Shown here: positions 1-5,521 of the stretch, one piece after another
Layout of the letters: each line of letters opens with the position of its first letter
How positions within the stretch are numbered: position 1 is the stretch's first letter
Assembly (NCBI GenBank): GCA_021798395.1
Contig: JAJZHS010000122.1
Coordinates: 1 to 7,350, forward strand
Source of the DNA: Pseudomonadota bacterium
GTDB lineage: Bacteria; Pseudomonadota; Gammaproteobacteria; Burkholderiales; Burkholderiaceae_C
Direction of reading: 5' to 3'
Length of the DNA: 7,350 bases
Notes under the pieces: generated by a model
Database searches by the model: none
Seen by the model: only the letters and a program-made list of their open reading frames with translations
Told to the model about the DNA's origin: nothing
Position numbers and translations under genes: made by a program

Positions 1-1
1 C

Positions 2-937
2 GTCAGCGACAAGCTGGGTGCCGAGATCATCCGGCTGTGGGTCGCGTCGACCGACTACTCGGGCGACCTGGCGATTTCCGACGCCATCCTCAAGCAGGTG
101 GTCGAGAACTACCGCCGGGTGCGCAACACCCTGCGCTTCCTGCTGGCCAACTGCGTCGACTTCGACCCGGCGCGCGACGCGGTGGCGCCGGCCGACATGG
201 TCGAGATCGACCGCTGGGCGCTGGCCCACGCCGCCGCGCTGCAGCGCGACGTGCTCGCGCACTACGCGCGCTACGAGTTTCACCCGGTGGTCGCGCGGCT
301 GCTGCTGCTGTGCTCGGAAGACCTTGGCGGCTTCTACCTCGACGTGCTGAAGGACCGGCTGTACACGACCCCGGCCAAGGGACACGCCCGGCGCAGCGCG
401 CAGACCGCGCTGTGGCACCTGACCCACGCCCTGCTGCGCTGGATCGCGCCGTTCCTCAGTTTCACCGCCGAGGAGGCGTGGCGCCATTTCGCGCCGCAAC
501 AGGCGGCTGCCGACGGCTCGATTTTCGTCGAGACCTACGCCGAGTTGCCGGAGCCGGCCGACGCCGACGCGCTGCGCGCGAAATGGGCCCGGCTGCGCGC
601 CTTGCGCGACGAGGTCAACCGCGCCATCGAGGCGGTGCGCGCCAGCGGCGCGCTCGGCTCGTCCCTGCAGGCCTGGGTGCGTATCGAAGCGCCCGAGGCC
701 GATCACGCGCTGCTCGCCAGCCTGGGCGACGAGCTGGCTTTCGCCCTGATCGTCTCGCGCGTGGAACTGGTGCGCGGCGCCGAGCTGGCGGTGCAGGTGC
801 GCCCGGCCGCGGGCGCCAAGTGCGAACGCTGCTGGCACTGGGAGCCCGAAGCCGGACTCGACCCGGCACACCCCGGACTGTGCCCGCGCTGCATCGACAA
901 CCTGCACGGCGCCGGCGAAACCCGGCGCTGCGCCTGA
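2..937 (+). CDS. ileS: Isoleucyl-tRNA synthetase, C-terminal part (partial, 5' end outside window)
   Basis: Class I aminoacyl-tRNA synthetase that charges tRNA-Ile with isoleucine in the cytoplasm. The visible 311 residues are the C-terminal third. The fragment begins just after where the KMSKS loop should lie, with the family stretch KLGAEIIRLWVASTDYSGDL. The anticodon-binding helical domain follows: FYLDVLKDRLYTTPAKGHAR, then an ALLRWIAPFLSFTAEEAW segment. The C-terminus carries the IleS/FPG-type zinc finger: Cys codons at 821 and 830 (CERC) and at 881 and 890 (CPRC), so all four ligands are intact. The frame is open from the first full codon to TGA at 935-937. The catalytic Rossmann domain, HIGH motif and editing domain lie upstream and cannot be checked. 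lspA starts 3 bases after the stop, so the two are almost certainly cotranscribed, the arrangement common in Proteobacteria. Identification is very secure. Confidence 0.97.
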   Translation, partial: VSDKLGAEIIRLWVASTDYSGDLAISDAILKQVVENYRRVRNTLRFLLANCVDFDPARDAVAPADMVEIDRWALAHAAALQRDVLAHYARYEFHPVVARLLLLCSEDLGGFYLDVLKDRLYTTPAKGHARRSAQTALWHLTHALLRWIAPFLSFTAEEAWRHFAPQQAAADGSIFVETYAELPEPADADALRAKWARLRALRDEVNRAIEAVRASGALGSSLQAWVRIEAPEADHALLASLGDELAFALIVSRVELVRGAELAVQVRPAAGAKCERCWHWEPEAGLDPAHPGLCPRCIDNLHGAGETRRCA

Positions 938-940
938 GCG

Positions 941-1426
941 ATGCGGCGCAACACGCGCTGGTTGCTGCTGGCCGCGGCGCTGGTGGGCGCCGATCAGTTC
1001 AGCAAGTGGCTGGTGCGGCGTGCGCTTCCGCTCGACGGCAGCGTCGCGCTGACGCCGTTCTTCAACCTCGTTCACGCCGAGAACGCCGGCGCCGCATTCT
1101 CGTTCCTCGCCCAGCAGCCGGGCTGGCAGCGCTGGCTGTTCACCGCGCTGGGCCTGGGCGCTGCCGCGCTGATCGTCGCGCTGCTGCGGCGCCCGCGCCG
1201 CGCGCTGGTCGGCGCCGGCCTGGGCTGCGTGCTCGGCGGCGCCCTGGGCAACGTGATCGACCGCCTGCTGCGCGGCCGAGTCACCGACTTCATCGATCTC
1301 TACCTGACGCACGCCGGAAGGCAATGGCACTGGCCCGCGTTCAACCTCGCCGACAGTTCCATCTTCGTCGGCGCGGTACTGCTGCTGCTCGACGAGTGGC
1401 TGCAGGGACGAAGCGGACGTCGGTAG
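941..1426 (+). CDS. lspA: Lipoprotein signal peptidase (signal peptidase II)
   Basis: Inner-membrane aspartyl protease that removes the signal peptide from diacylglyceryl-modified prolipoproteins, after Lgt and before Lnt. Its 161 residues are the usual family length. Four hydrophobic segments are visible, roughly residues 6-25, 63-82, 87-104 and 138-152. Conserved motifs appear in order: DQFSK (D18, K22), ENAGAAF (N48, G50), GNVIDR (N104, D107, R108), VTDFID (D116) and FNLADS (N135, D138). By alignment with the Pseudomonas enzyme, D116 and D138 are the catalytic aspartates, both present. The ATG lies 3 bases after the ileS stop with no strong Shine-Dalgarno, so translational coupling to ileS is likely. 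In many relatives coaBC follows lspA; here a DUF2189 gene follows after a 93-base gap. Confidence 0.97.
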   Translation: MRRNTRWLLLAAALVGADQFSKWLVRRALPLDGSVALTPFFNLVHAENAGAAFSFLAQQPGWQRWLFTALGLGAAALIVALLRRPRRALVGAGLGCVLGGALGNVIDRLLRGRVTDFIDLYLTHAGRQWHWPAFNLADSSIFVGAVLLLLDEWLQGRSGRR

Positions 1427-1442
1427 AAATCCCAGGCCCGAT

Positions 1443-1467
1443 CGGCTTGCGCGCGCGCGCGAAGCCG
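1443..1467. repeat. Inverted repeat around a GC-alternating tract
   Basis: CGGCTT (1443-1448) and AAGCCG (1462-1467) are perfect inverted copies flanking an alternating G/C run of 13 bases (1449-1461). It lies in the gap between lspA and the DUF2189 gene. As RNA it could form a hairpin, but no T-run follows, so a standard intrinsic terminator is unlikely. Its left arm reads GGCTTGC, the same start as the second hairpin 32 bases downstream. Function unknown. Confidence 0.45.
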
Positions 1468-1475
1468 CCTACGCT

Positions 1476-1500
1476 GGCTTGCAATATTTTTTTGCAAGCC
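1476..1500. repeat. Perfect 9-bp inverted repeat with T-rich loop, upstream of the DUF2189 gene
   Basis: GGCTTGCAA (1476-1484) and TTGCAAGCC (1492-1500) are exact reverse complements separated by the 7-base loop TATTTTT. This AT-rich patch stands out in a GC-rich window. The hairpin ends 9 bases before the Shine-Dalgarno (GGAGA) and 19 bases before the ATG at 1520. The T-run is in the loop rather than after the stem, so a Rho-independent terminator is unlikely. It could be a dyad operator, an mRNA hairpin near the ribosome site, or a stem protecting a processed transcript. The repeat itself is certain; its role is inference. Confidence 0.8.
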
Positions 1501-1509
1501 GTGACAGTA

Positions 1510-1514
1510 GGAGA
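1510..1514 (+). promoter_or_regulatory. Ribosome binding site of the DUF2189 gene
   Basis: GGAGA lies 5 bases before the ATG at 1520. It is one of the clearer Shine-Dalgarno sites in this window and decides the start. It suggests independent translation rather than coupling to lspA. Confidence 0.75.
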
Positions 1515-1519
1515 CCTGG

Positions 1520-2332
1520 ATGACTCCGGAAGAGGCTCAGCGCCACCCGCTTGCACACGAGGCGCGGCGCCGCGTCTCGGTCTGTTCGCTCGGATGGCGC
1601 GACCCGCTGCGCTGGCTGCGCGCCGGCTGGAGCGACGTCGTGCGCTGCCCCGCAGTCAGCCTGAGCTACGGGTTGATGTTCACCTGCGTGACCTGGGCCC
1701 TGGGGCTGGTGTTCCTGCACGACCCGGAGTACACGCTGATGCTCGCCACCACGGTGCTGCTGCTCGGCCCCGCGCTGGCCATGGGTCTGATCCAGGCCAG
1801 CCGCAGCCTGGAGCGCGGCGAACGCCCGCTGCTGCGCCCGTGCCTGCTCGTCTGGTGGCGGGTACGCGCCGGCGTGGCGCTGTTCTCCGGGCTCCTGCTG
1901 ATCGTCGAATTGCTGTGGGCGCGATCGGCGGTGCTGATTTTCGCGCTGTTCTTCGACACCATGGCGCCGGACGGCAACGCACTGCAGATCCTGCTGGACC
2001 CTGCCAATCTGGGCTTCGTGCTCGCCTACGCGGTGGTCAGCGTGCTGTTCGGCGCGGTCGCGTTCGCAATCAGCGCGGTGTCGATTCCGCTGTTGCTCGA
2101 CCGCCCGGTCGACGCCGTCACCGCGGCCCTGACGAGCGTGCGCGCATGCCTCGAACACCCGTGGGTGATGCTGCTGTGGGGGGCGACGATCGCGTCGATC
2201 ACCGTGCTGGCGCTGCTGCCGCTGGGCGCCGGATTGATGCTCGCCTGGCCGCTCGTGGGACACGCGAGCTGGCACGCCTACCGCGGCATCGTCTGCAACG
2301 GCGAGGCGCCGGACCCGGACGCGCCGGCGTGA
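1520..2332 (+). CDS. DUF2189-family integral membrane protein
   Basis: A 270-residue polytopic inner-membrane protein of unknown function. I assign it to DUF2189 from family-like stretches: LQASRSLERGE-type residues near 91-101, SIPLLLDRPVDAVTAALTS at 188-206, and the terminal PLVGHASWHAYR at 244-255. Hydrophobic segments lie at about 48-66, 72-92, 117-146 (possibly two), 164-190 and 214-240, giving five or six membrane spans. The first ~40 residues are polar and basic, probably cytoplasmic, with no cleavable signal peptide. Family members are sometimes annotated as cytochrome c oxidase subunit I-like, but I see no haem- or copper-ligand pattern supporting that role. The start is fixed by GGAGA 5 bases upstream. 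It follows lspA in the same direction but across a gap with two hairpins, so it may be a separate unit. It converges on the oxidoreductase gene, with stops 40 bases apart. Confidence 0.85.
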   Translation: MTPEEAQRHPLAHEARRRVSVCSLGWRDPLRWLRAGWSDVVRCPAVSLSYGLMFTCVTWALGLVFLHDPEYTLMLATTVLLLGPALAMGLIQASRSLERGERPLLRPCLLVWWRVRAGVALFSGLLLIVELLWARSAVLIFALFFDTMAPDGNALQILLDPANLGFVLAYAVVSVLFGAVAFAISAVSIPLLLDRPVDAVTAALTSVRACLEHPWVMLLWGATIASITVLALLPLGAGLMLAWPLVGHASWHAYRGIVCNGEAPDPDAPA

Positions 2333-2372
2333 CCCGCTGCGGGCCGCGCGCCGTCGTCCGCGCGCCGCTCTT

Positions 2373-3356
2373 TCAGGGCTGCAGCACGATGCTGCCGGTT
2401 GTCTGCCGGCCCTCCAGCGCGGACTGCGCGCGCGCCGCGTCGTGCAGCGCGAAGCGTTGGCCGATGCGCGGCACGACCTGGCCGCCCTGCAGCATCGCGA
2501 ACAGCTCGGCCGCCATCTGCTCGAGCACCGCGCGGTCGGCGACGTGGGTCATCAGCGTCGGCCGCGTCACGTACAGCGAGCCCTTGGCGGCGAGGTCGGT
2601 CAACGTCACCGGAGGCACGGGGCCGGACGCGTTGCCGAAACTGACCATCAGCCCGAACGGCTGCAGGCACGCCAGCGAGCGCTCCCAGGTGTCGCGCCCG
2701 ACCGAGTCGTAGACCACCGCGACGCCCTTGCCGCCGGTGAGTTCGCGCACCCGCGACACCAGGTCCTCGGTGCGGTAGTTGATGCAGTGCGCGTAACCGT
2801 GCTCGAGCGCCAGGCGGCATTTGTCGTCGCTGCCGGCGGTCCCGATCAGGCGCACGCCCAGCGCCCTGGCCCATTGCCCGGCGATCAGCCCGACGCCGCC
2901 GGCCGCGGCGTGGAACAGCGCCACGTCGCCGGGCTGCAGCGCGCGCGTGCGGCGCAGCAGGAACTGCGCGGTCAACCCCTTGAGCATCATCGCCGCGGCG
3001 GTGTCGAACGCGATCGCCTCGGGCAACGCGACCAGCACCTTGGCCGGCACCACCCGCGCCTGGGCGTAGGCCCCGGGCGGCCCGCTGCAGTAGGCCACGC
3101 GGTCGCCCACGCGCCACGGCGTGACGCCTTCGCCGACCGCCTCGATGGTTCCGGCGCCCTCGATGCCCAGGCCGGACGGCAACGGCAGCGGGTACAGCCC
3201 GCCGCGGTGATAGATGTCGATGAAGTTGACCCCGATCGCGCCATGGCGCACCCGGACCTCGCCGGGCCCGGGTTCGCCGAGCGCGACCTCCTGCCACTGC
3301 AGAACTTCGGGGCCGCCGTGGCGTTCGATGCGGATCGCGTGCGTGCTGCTGCTCAT
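2373..3356 (-). CDS. qor: NADPH:quinone oxidoreductase (Zn-independent MDR family)
   Basis: Cytosolic medium-chain dehydrogenase/reductase of the QOR type, expected to reduce quinones or related alpha,beta-unsaturated carbonyls with NADPH. The 327 residues equal the usual length of E. coli Qor. Residues 1-120 form the GroES-like substrate domain, with the family signature GVNFIDIYHRGGLYPLPLPS at 42-61. The nucleotide-binding Rossmann domain carries AAAGGVG at 150-156, and AGSDDKCRLA at 174-183 is the region that usually selects the cofactor. The C-terminus (ALEGRQTTGSIVLQP) is typical of Qor. The catalytic and structural zinc ligands of alcohol dehydrogenases are absent, as expected. The ATG has a good GGAGAA (complement of 3362-3367) 5 bases upstream. 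It is transcribed divergently from the two-component operon, so the shared 149-base region may regulate both, but no functional link is shown. The true substrate cannot be read from sequence. Confidence 0.93.
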   Translation of the reverse strand: MSSSTHAIRIERHGGPEVLQWQEVALGEPGPGEVRVRHGAIGVNFIDIYHRGGLYPLPLPSGLGIEGAGTIEAVGEGVTPWRVGDRVAYCSGPPGAYAQARVVPAKVLVALPEAIAFDTAAAMMLKGLTAQFLLRRTRALQPGDVALFHAAAGGVGLIAGQWARALGVRLIGTAGSDDKCRLALEHGYAHCINYRTEDLVSRVRELTGGKGVAVVYDSVGRDTWERSLACLQPFGLMVSFGNASGPVPPVTLTDLAAKGSLYVTRPTLMTHVADRAVLEQMAAELFAMLQGGQVVPRIGQRFALHDAARAQSALEGRQTTGSIVLQP

Positions 3357-3394
3357 CGGGATTCTCCGTGTTTGCTGGCCCAGTGCGCATTGTG

Positions 3395-3424
3395 CCGGTG
3401 CGCGCGTCGCGCTGCACGCGCCGG
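3395..3424. repeat. Imperfect inverted repeat in the divergent intergenic region
   Basis: CCGGTGCG (3395-3402) and CGCGCCGG (3417-3424) are inverted copies matching at 7 of 8 positions, separated by 14 bases. The dyad lies 39 bases upstream of the qor start and just before the direct repeat serving the two-component genes. It could be an operator for qor. In sequence this rich in G and C, chance repeats are common, so confidence is low. Confidence 0.25.
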
Positions 3425-3429
3425 TGGCG

Positions 3430-3462
3430 GTTAAGACGCGGCTAAGCGCGCTGCGCGATACT
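3430..3462 (+). promoter_or_regulatory. Probable promoter with a PmrA/QseB-type direct repeat
   Basis: Two hexamers, GTTAAG (3430-3435) and GCTAAG (3441-3446), are separated by 5 bases, giving the 11-base period that OmpR/PhoB-family dimers use for tandem binding. The pattern resembles the PmrA box, YTTAAK-N5-YTTAAK, with one mismatch in the first half and two in the second. Ten bases downstream is GATACT (3457-3462), a 4-of-6 match to TATAAT. The repeat covers the place where a -35 element would lie and no good -35 is seen, as expected for an activator-dependent promoter. Transcription would start near 3469, leaving a leader of about 36 bases before the regulator gene. Autoregulation is an inference. 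Confidence 0.55.
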
Positions 3463-3505
3463 GTGGACTCGCGGCACGACGAGGTCCGCTTCCGGGTTCC
3501 ATGCG

Positions 3506-4183
3506 ATGCGCCTGCTGCTGATTGAAGACGACGTGATGATCGGCGAGAGCGTGCTCGACGCGCTGCGCGCCGAAGGCTACGCGGTCGACTGGGTACGCGA
3601 CGGCCAGACCGCGGACGCGGCCTGGAGCACCGAGAACTACGATCTGGTGCTGCTCGACCTCGGGCTGCCGCGGCGTGACGGCCTGCAGGTGCTGCAACAG
3701 GCGCGCGCGCGACGCGACCGCACGCCGGTGCTGATCGCCACGGCGCGCGACGCGGTCGACGAGCGCATCCGCGGGCTCGACGCCGGCGCCGACGACTACC
3801 TGCTCAAGCCCTACGATCTCAACGAACTGCAAGCCCGGGTGCGCGCGCTGCTGCGCCGCGCCGCCGGGCGCGCCGAACCGGTTTTCATCCACGGCGCGCT
3901 GCGCCTGAACCCGGCCACCCATGAAGCGCTGCTCGACAACCAGCCGGTGGCGCTGTCGCAACGCGAATGGGCCGTGCTCGAGGCGCTGATCGCGCGCCCC
4001 GGCGTGATCCTGTCGCGTGCGCAACTGGAAGAAAAACTCTACAGCTGGAAGGACGAAATCTCGAGCAACGCGGTCGAGGTCTACGTCCACAGCCTGCGCA
4101 AGAAGCTCGGCGCCGAGCTGATCCGCAACATCCGCGGCATGGGCTACGTCATCGCCCGAGACCCCGGCGACGAAACCGCATGA
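3506..4183 (+). CDS. OmpR/PhoB-family response regulator, QseB/PmrA-like
   Basis: DNA-binding response regulator of 225 residues, a normal length. The receiver domain (1 to about 118) has the acidic pocket E7-D8-D9, phosphoacceptor D51 in LLDLGLP, T79 in LIATARD, aromatic Y98 and K101 in DDYLLKPY, so all active-site residues are present. The winged-helix output domain (about 126-218) has the recognition region EEKLYSWKDEISSNAVEVYV at 175-194, followed by SLRKKLG and IRNIRGMGY, very close to QseB and PmrA. It should be phosphorylated by the kinase encoded next to it, whose start codon overlaps its stop (ATGA). The start at 3506 is set by the receiver N-terminus MRLLLIEDD. The Shine-Dalgarno is poor (nearest GAGG 21 bases away), and an out-of-frame ATG lies 5 bases upstream. 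The exact name (QseB, PmrA or TctD) cannot be settled, so no symbol is given. Confidence 0.95.
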   Translation: MRLLLIEDDVMIGESVLDALRAEGYAVDWVRDGQTADAAWSTENYDLVLLDLGLPRRDGLQVLQQARARRDRTPVLIATARDAVDERIRGLDAGADDYLLKPYDLNELQARVRALLRRAAGRAEPVFIHGALRLNPATHEALLDNQPVALSQREWAVLEALIARPGVILSRAQLEEKLYSWKDEISSNAVEVYVHSLRKKLGAELIRNIRGMGYVIARDPGDETA

Positions 4184-5493
4184 GATCGCTGCGCGCGCAG
4201 TTGCTGATGCTGCTGACCGCCGCCGTGCTGGTGTCGGCGGTGGTCCAGGCCGTGGTCGTGTTCGACACCGCGATGCGCGAGGCCGACGCGGTGTTCGACT
4301 ACCACTTGCAGCAGCTGGCGCTGTCGCTGACCAACGGCGACCTGGGCCTGCCGGGGTTCGGCCCGCAAAGCCATGCGCGCGACGACGTCGACTATGTGGT
4401 GCAGGTATGGGCGCCCGACGGCCGGCGCATCTACGTCTCGCGGCCGCGGCTGGAAATGCCCGACCAGGCCGTGCTCGGCTACACCAACGCGCGCGTCGAA
4501 GGCCAGCCGTGGCGGATCTTCTCGATGCAGGCCGGAGGGCGCACGATCCAGGTCGCGCAACCGGTGCAGACCCGGCGCGCGCTGGCGTTGACCTTCGCGG
4601 CCGAGTCGGTCTGGCCCCAGTTGCTGGTGGCGCCGGCGCTGCTGCTGGTGGTGGCATGGGTCGTGCGCCGCTCGCTGCGTCCGCTGCGCACGCTGGCGGC
4701 CGAACTCGAGAACCGCGCCGCCACCGCCGCCGACCCGATCGAGCCGAACGCCGTGATGCCCGAGATGCAGCCGGTGGTGCGGGCGATGAACGGGCTGTTC
4801 GCGCGCACCCGCCAGGCCTTCGACGCCCAGCAGGCCTTCGTCGCCGACGCGGCGCACGAACTGCGCTCGCCGCTGGCGGCGCTGAAGCTGCAGGTGCAGA
4901 TGCTCGGCCGCGCGCACGACGCGCAGACGCAGCGCGTGGCGCAGCAGCGCGTCTCCGCCGGGCTGGAGCGCGCCACCCATCTGGTCGAACAGTTGCTGGC
5001 GCTGGCCCGCGCCGACTCGGCCGCCCCGGAGGACATGCAGCCGACCTCGCTGGTGCAGGCGGCCAGGCTGGCACTGTCCGACACCGTCGACCTGGCGCAA
5101 AGCCGCGGCATCGACGCCGGACTCGAGCAGGCCGACGAGGTCGCCGTGCTGGCTCCGCCGCAGGGGCTGCGCATGATGGTGCGCAATCTGGTCGACAACG
5201 CCGTGCGCTACACGCCGAAAGGCGGTCGCGTCGACCTGCGCATCCACCGCGCCGGAGCCGGCGCCGAGCTCGAAGTCGACGACTCGGGCCCCGGAATCCC
5301 GCCGGACGAGCGCGCGCGGGTGTTCGACCGCTTCTACCGCGGCGAGGCGGCGCCGGCCGGCGGCAGCGGGCTGGGGCTGGCGATCGTCGCCCGCGTCGCC
5401 GCGCGCTGCGGCGCGCGCATCGAACTGCTCGACGCGCCCATCGGTGGCCTGCGCGTGCGCGTGCACTTCCCAGCGCCGCAGGCCGGAGCCTGA
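4180..5493 (+). CDS. Membrane sensor histidine kinase, QseC/PmrB-like
   Basis: Inner-membrane sensor kinase of 437 residues, partner of the regulator immediately upstream. TM1 is about residues 7-28 and TM2 about 147-163. The roughly 118 residues between them form the periplasmic sensor, whose start (AMREADAVFDYHLQQLALSL, 31-50) resembles the 2CSK_N domain of QseC/TctE-type kinases. A short HAMP-like linker follows (RRSLRPLRTLAAEL). The dimerisation domain holds the phosphorylated His226 in VADAAHELRSPLAALK. The ATPase domain has the N box RNLVDNAVRYTP (335-346), G1 DDSGPGIP (367-374), F box RVFDRFYRG (380-388) and G2 GGSGLGLAI (394-402), all intact. The ATG at 4180 overlaps the regulator stop by 4 bases, indicating translational coupling; longer in-frame readings starting upstream would only overlap the regulator. 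The stimulus cannot be inferred. It ends 28 bases from the convergent lysC stop. Confidence 0.95.
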   Translation: MRSLRAQLLMLLTAAVLVSAVVQAVVVFDTAMREADAVFDYHLQQLALSLTNGDLGLPGFGPQSHARDDVDYVVQVWAPDGRRIYVSRPRLEMPDQAVLGYTNARVEGQPWRIFSMQAGGRTIQVAQPVQTRRALALTFAAESVWPQLLVAPALLLVVAWVVRRSLRPLRTLAAELENRAATAADPIEPNAVMPEMQPVVRAMNGLFARTRQAFDAQQAFVADAAHELRSPLAALKLQVQMLGRAHDAQTQRVAQQRVSAGLERATHLVEQLLALARADSAAPEDMQPTSLVQAARLALSDTVDLAQSRGIDAGLEQADEVAVLAPPQGLRMMVRNLVDNAVRYTPKGGRVDLRIHRAGAGAELEVDDSGPGIPPDERARVFDRFYRGEAAPAGGSGLGLAIVARVAARCGARIELLDAPIGGLRVRVHFPAPQAGA

Positions 5494-5521
5494 AGGCCCC
5501 GGAGCATCTTGCCGCAGCGCG

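Noticed and set aside
1449..1461. Alternating GC tract as a Z-DNA element
   Set aside because: Thirteen bases of alternating GC is unremarkable in DNA of this composition and nothing ties it to a function.
1476..1500. Reading the 9-bp hairpin as an intrinsic terminator of ileS-lspA
   Set aside because: The T-run is in the loop and the stem is followed by GTGACAG on the plus strand and by no T-run on the minus strand.
1476..1500. A sigma-54 promoter (TGGC...TTGCA) at the same place
   Set aside because: The GG and GC elements are not at the required 10-base separation.
2346..2373. Possible terminator between the convergent DUF2189 and oxidoreductase genes: GCGCGC (2346-2351) and GCGCGC (2360-2365) then TCTTT
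   Set aside because: The stem is only six alternating GC pairs, followed by a mismatch and a short, broken T stretch. A convergent gap should hold termination signals, but this one is too weak to call.
37..2712. An 891-codon open frame on the plus strand crossing ileS, lspA, the DUF2189 gene and part of the oxidoreductase gene
   Set aside because: Its translation is Arg/Ala/Gly-rich and low in complexity, and it runs across several well-identified genes in another frame. Such stop-free shadow frames are expected in GC-rich DNA.
3431..5074. A 547-codon open frame on the minus strand opposite the two-component genes
   Set aside because: It is antisense to two genes with complete conserved motifs, and its product is Ala/Arg/Pro repeats with no recognisable domain.
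4144..5466. A 440-codon minus-strand frame opposite the histidine kinase, rich in His, Gln and Arg
   Set aside because: Composition is that of a reverse-complement shadow of the kinase gene; no family resemblance or supporting ribosome site.
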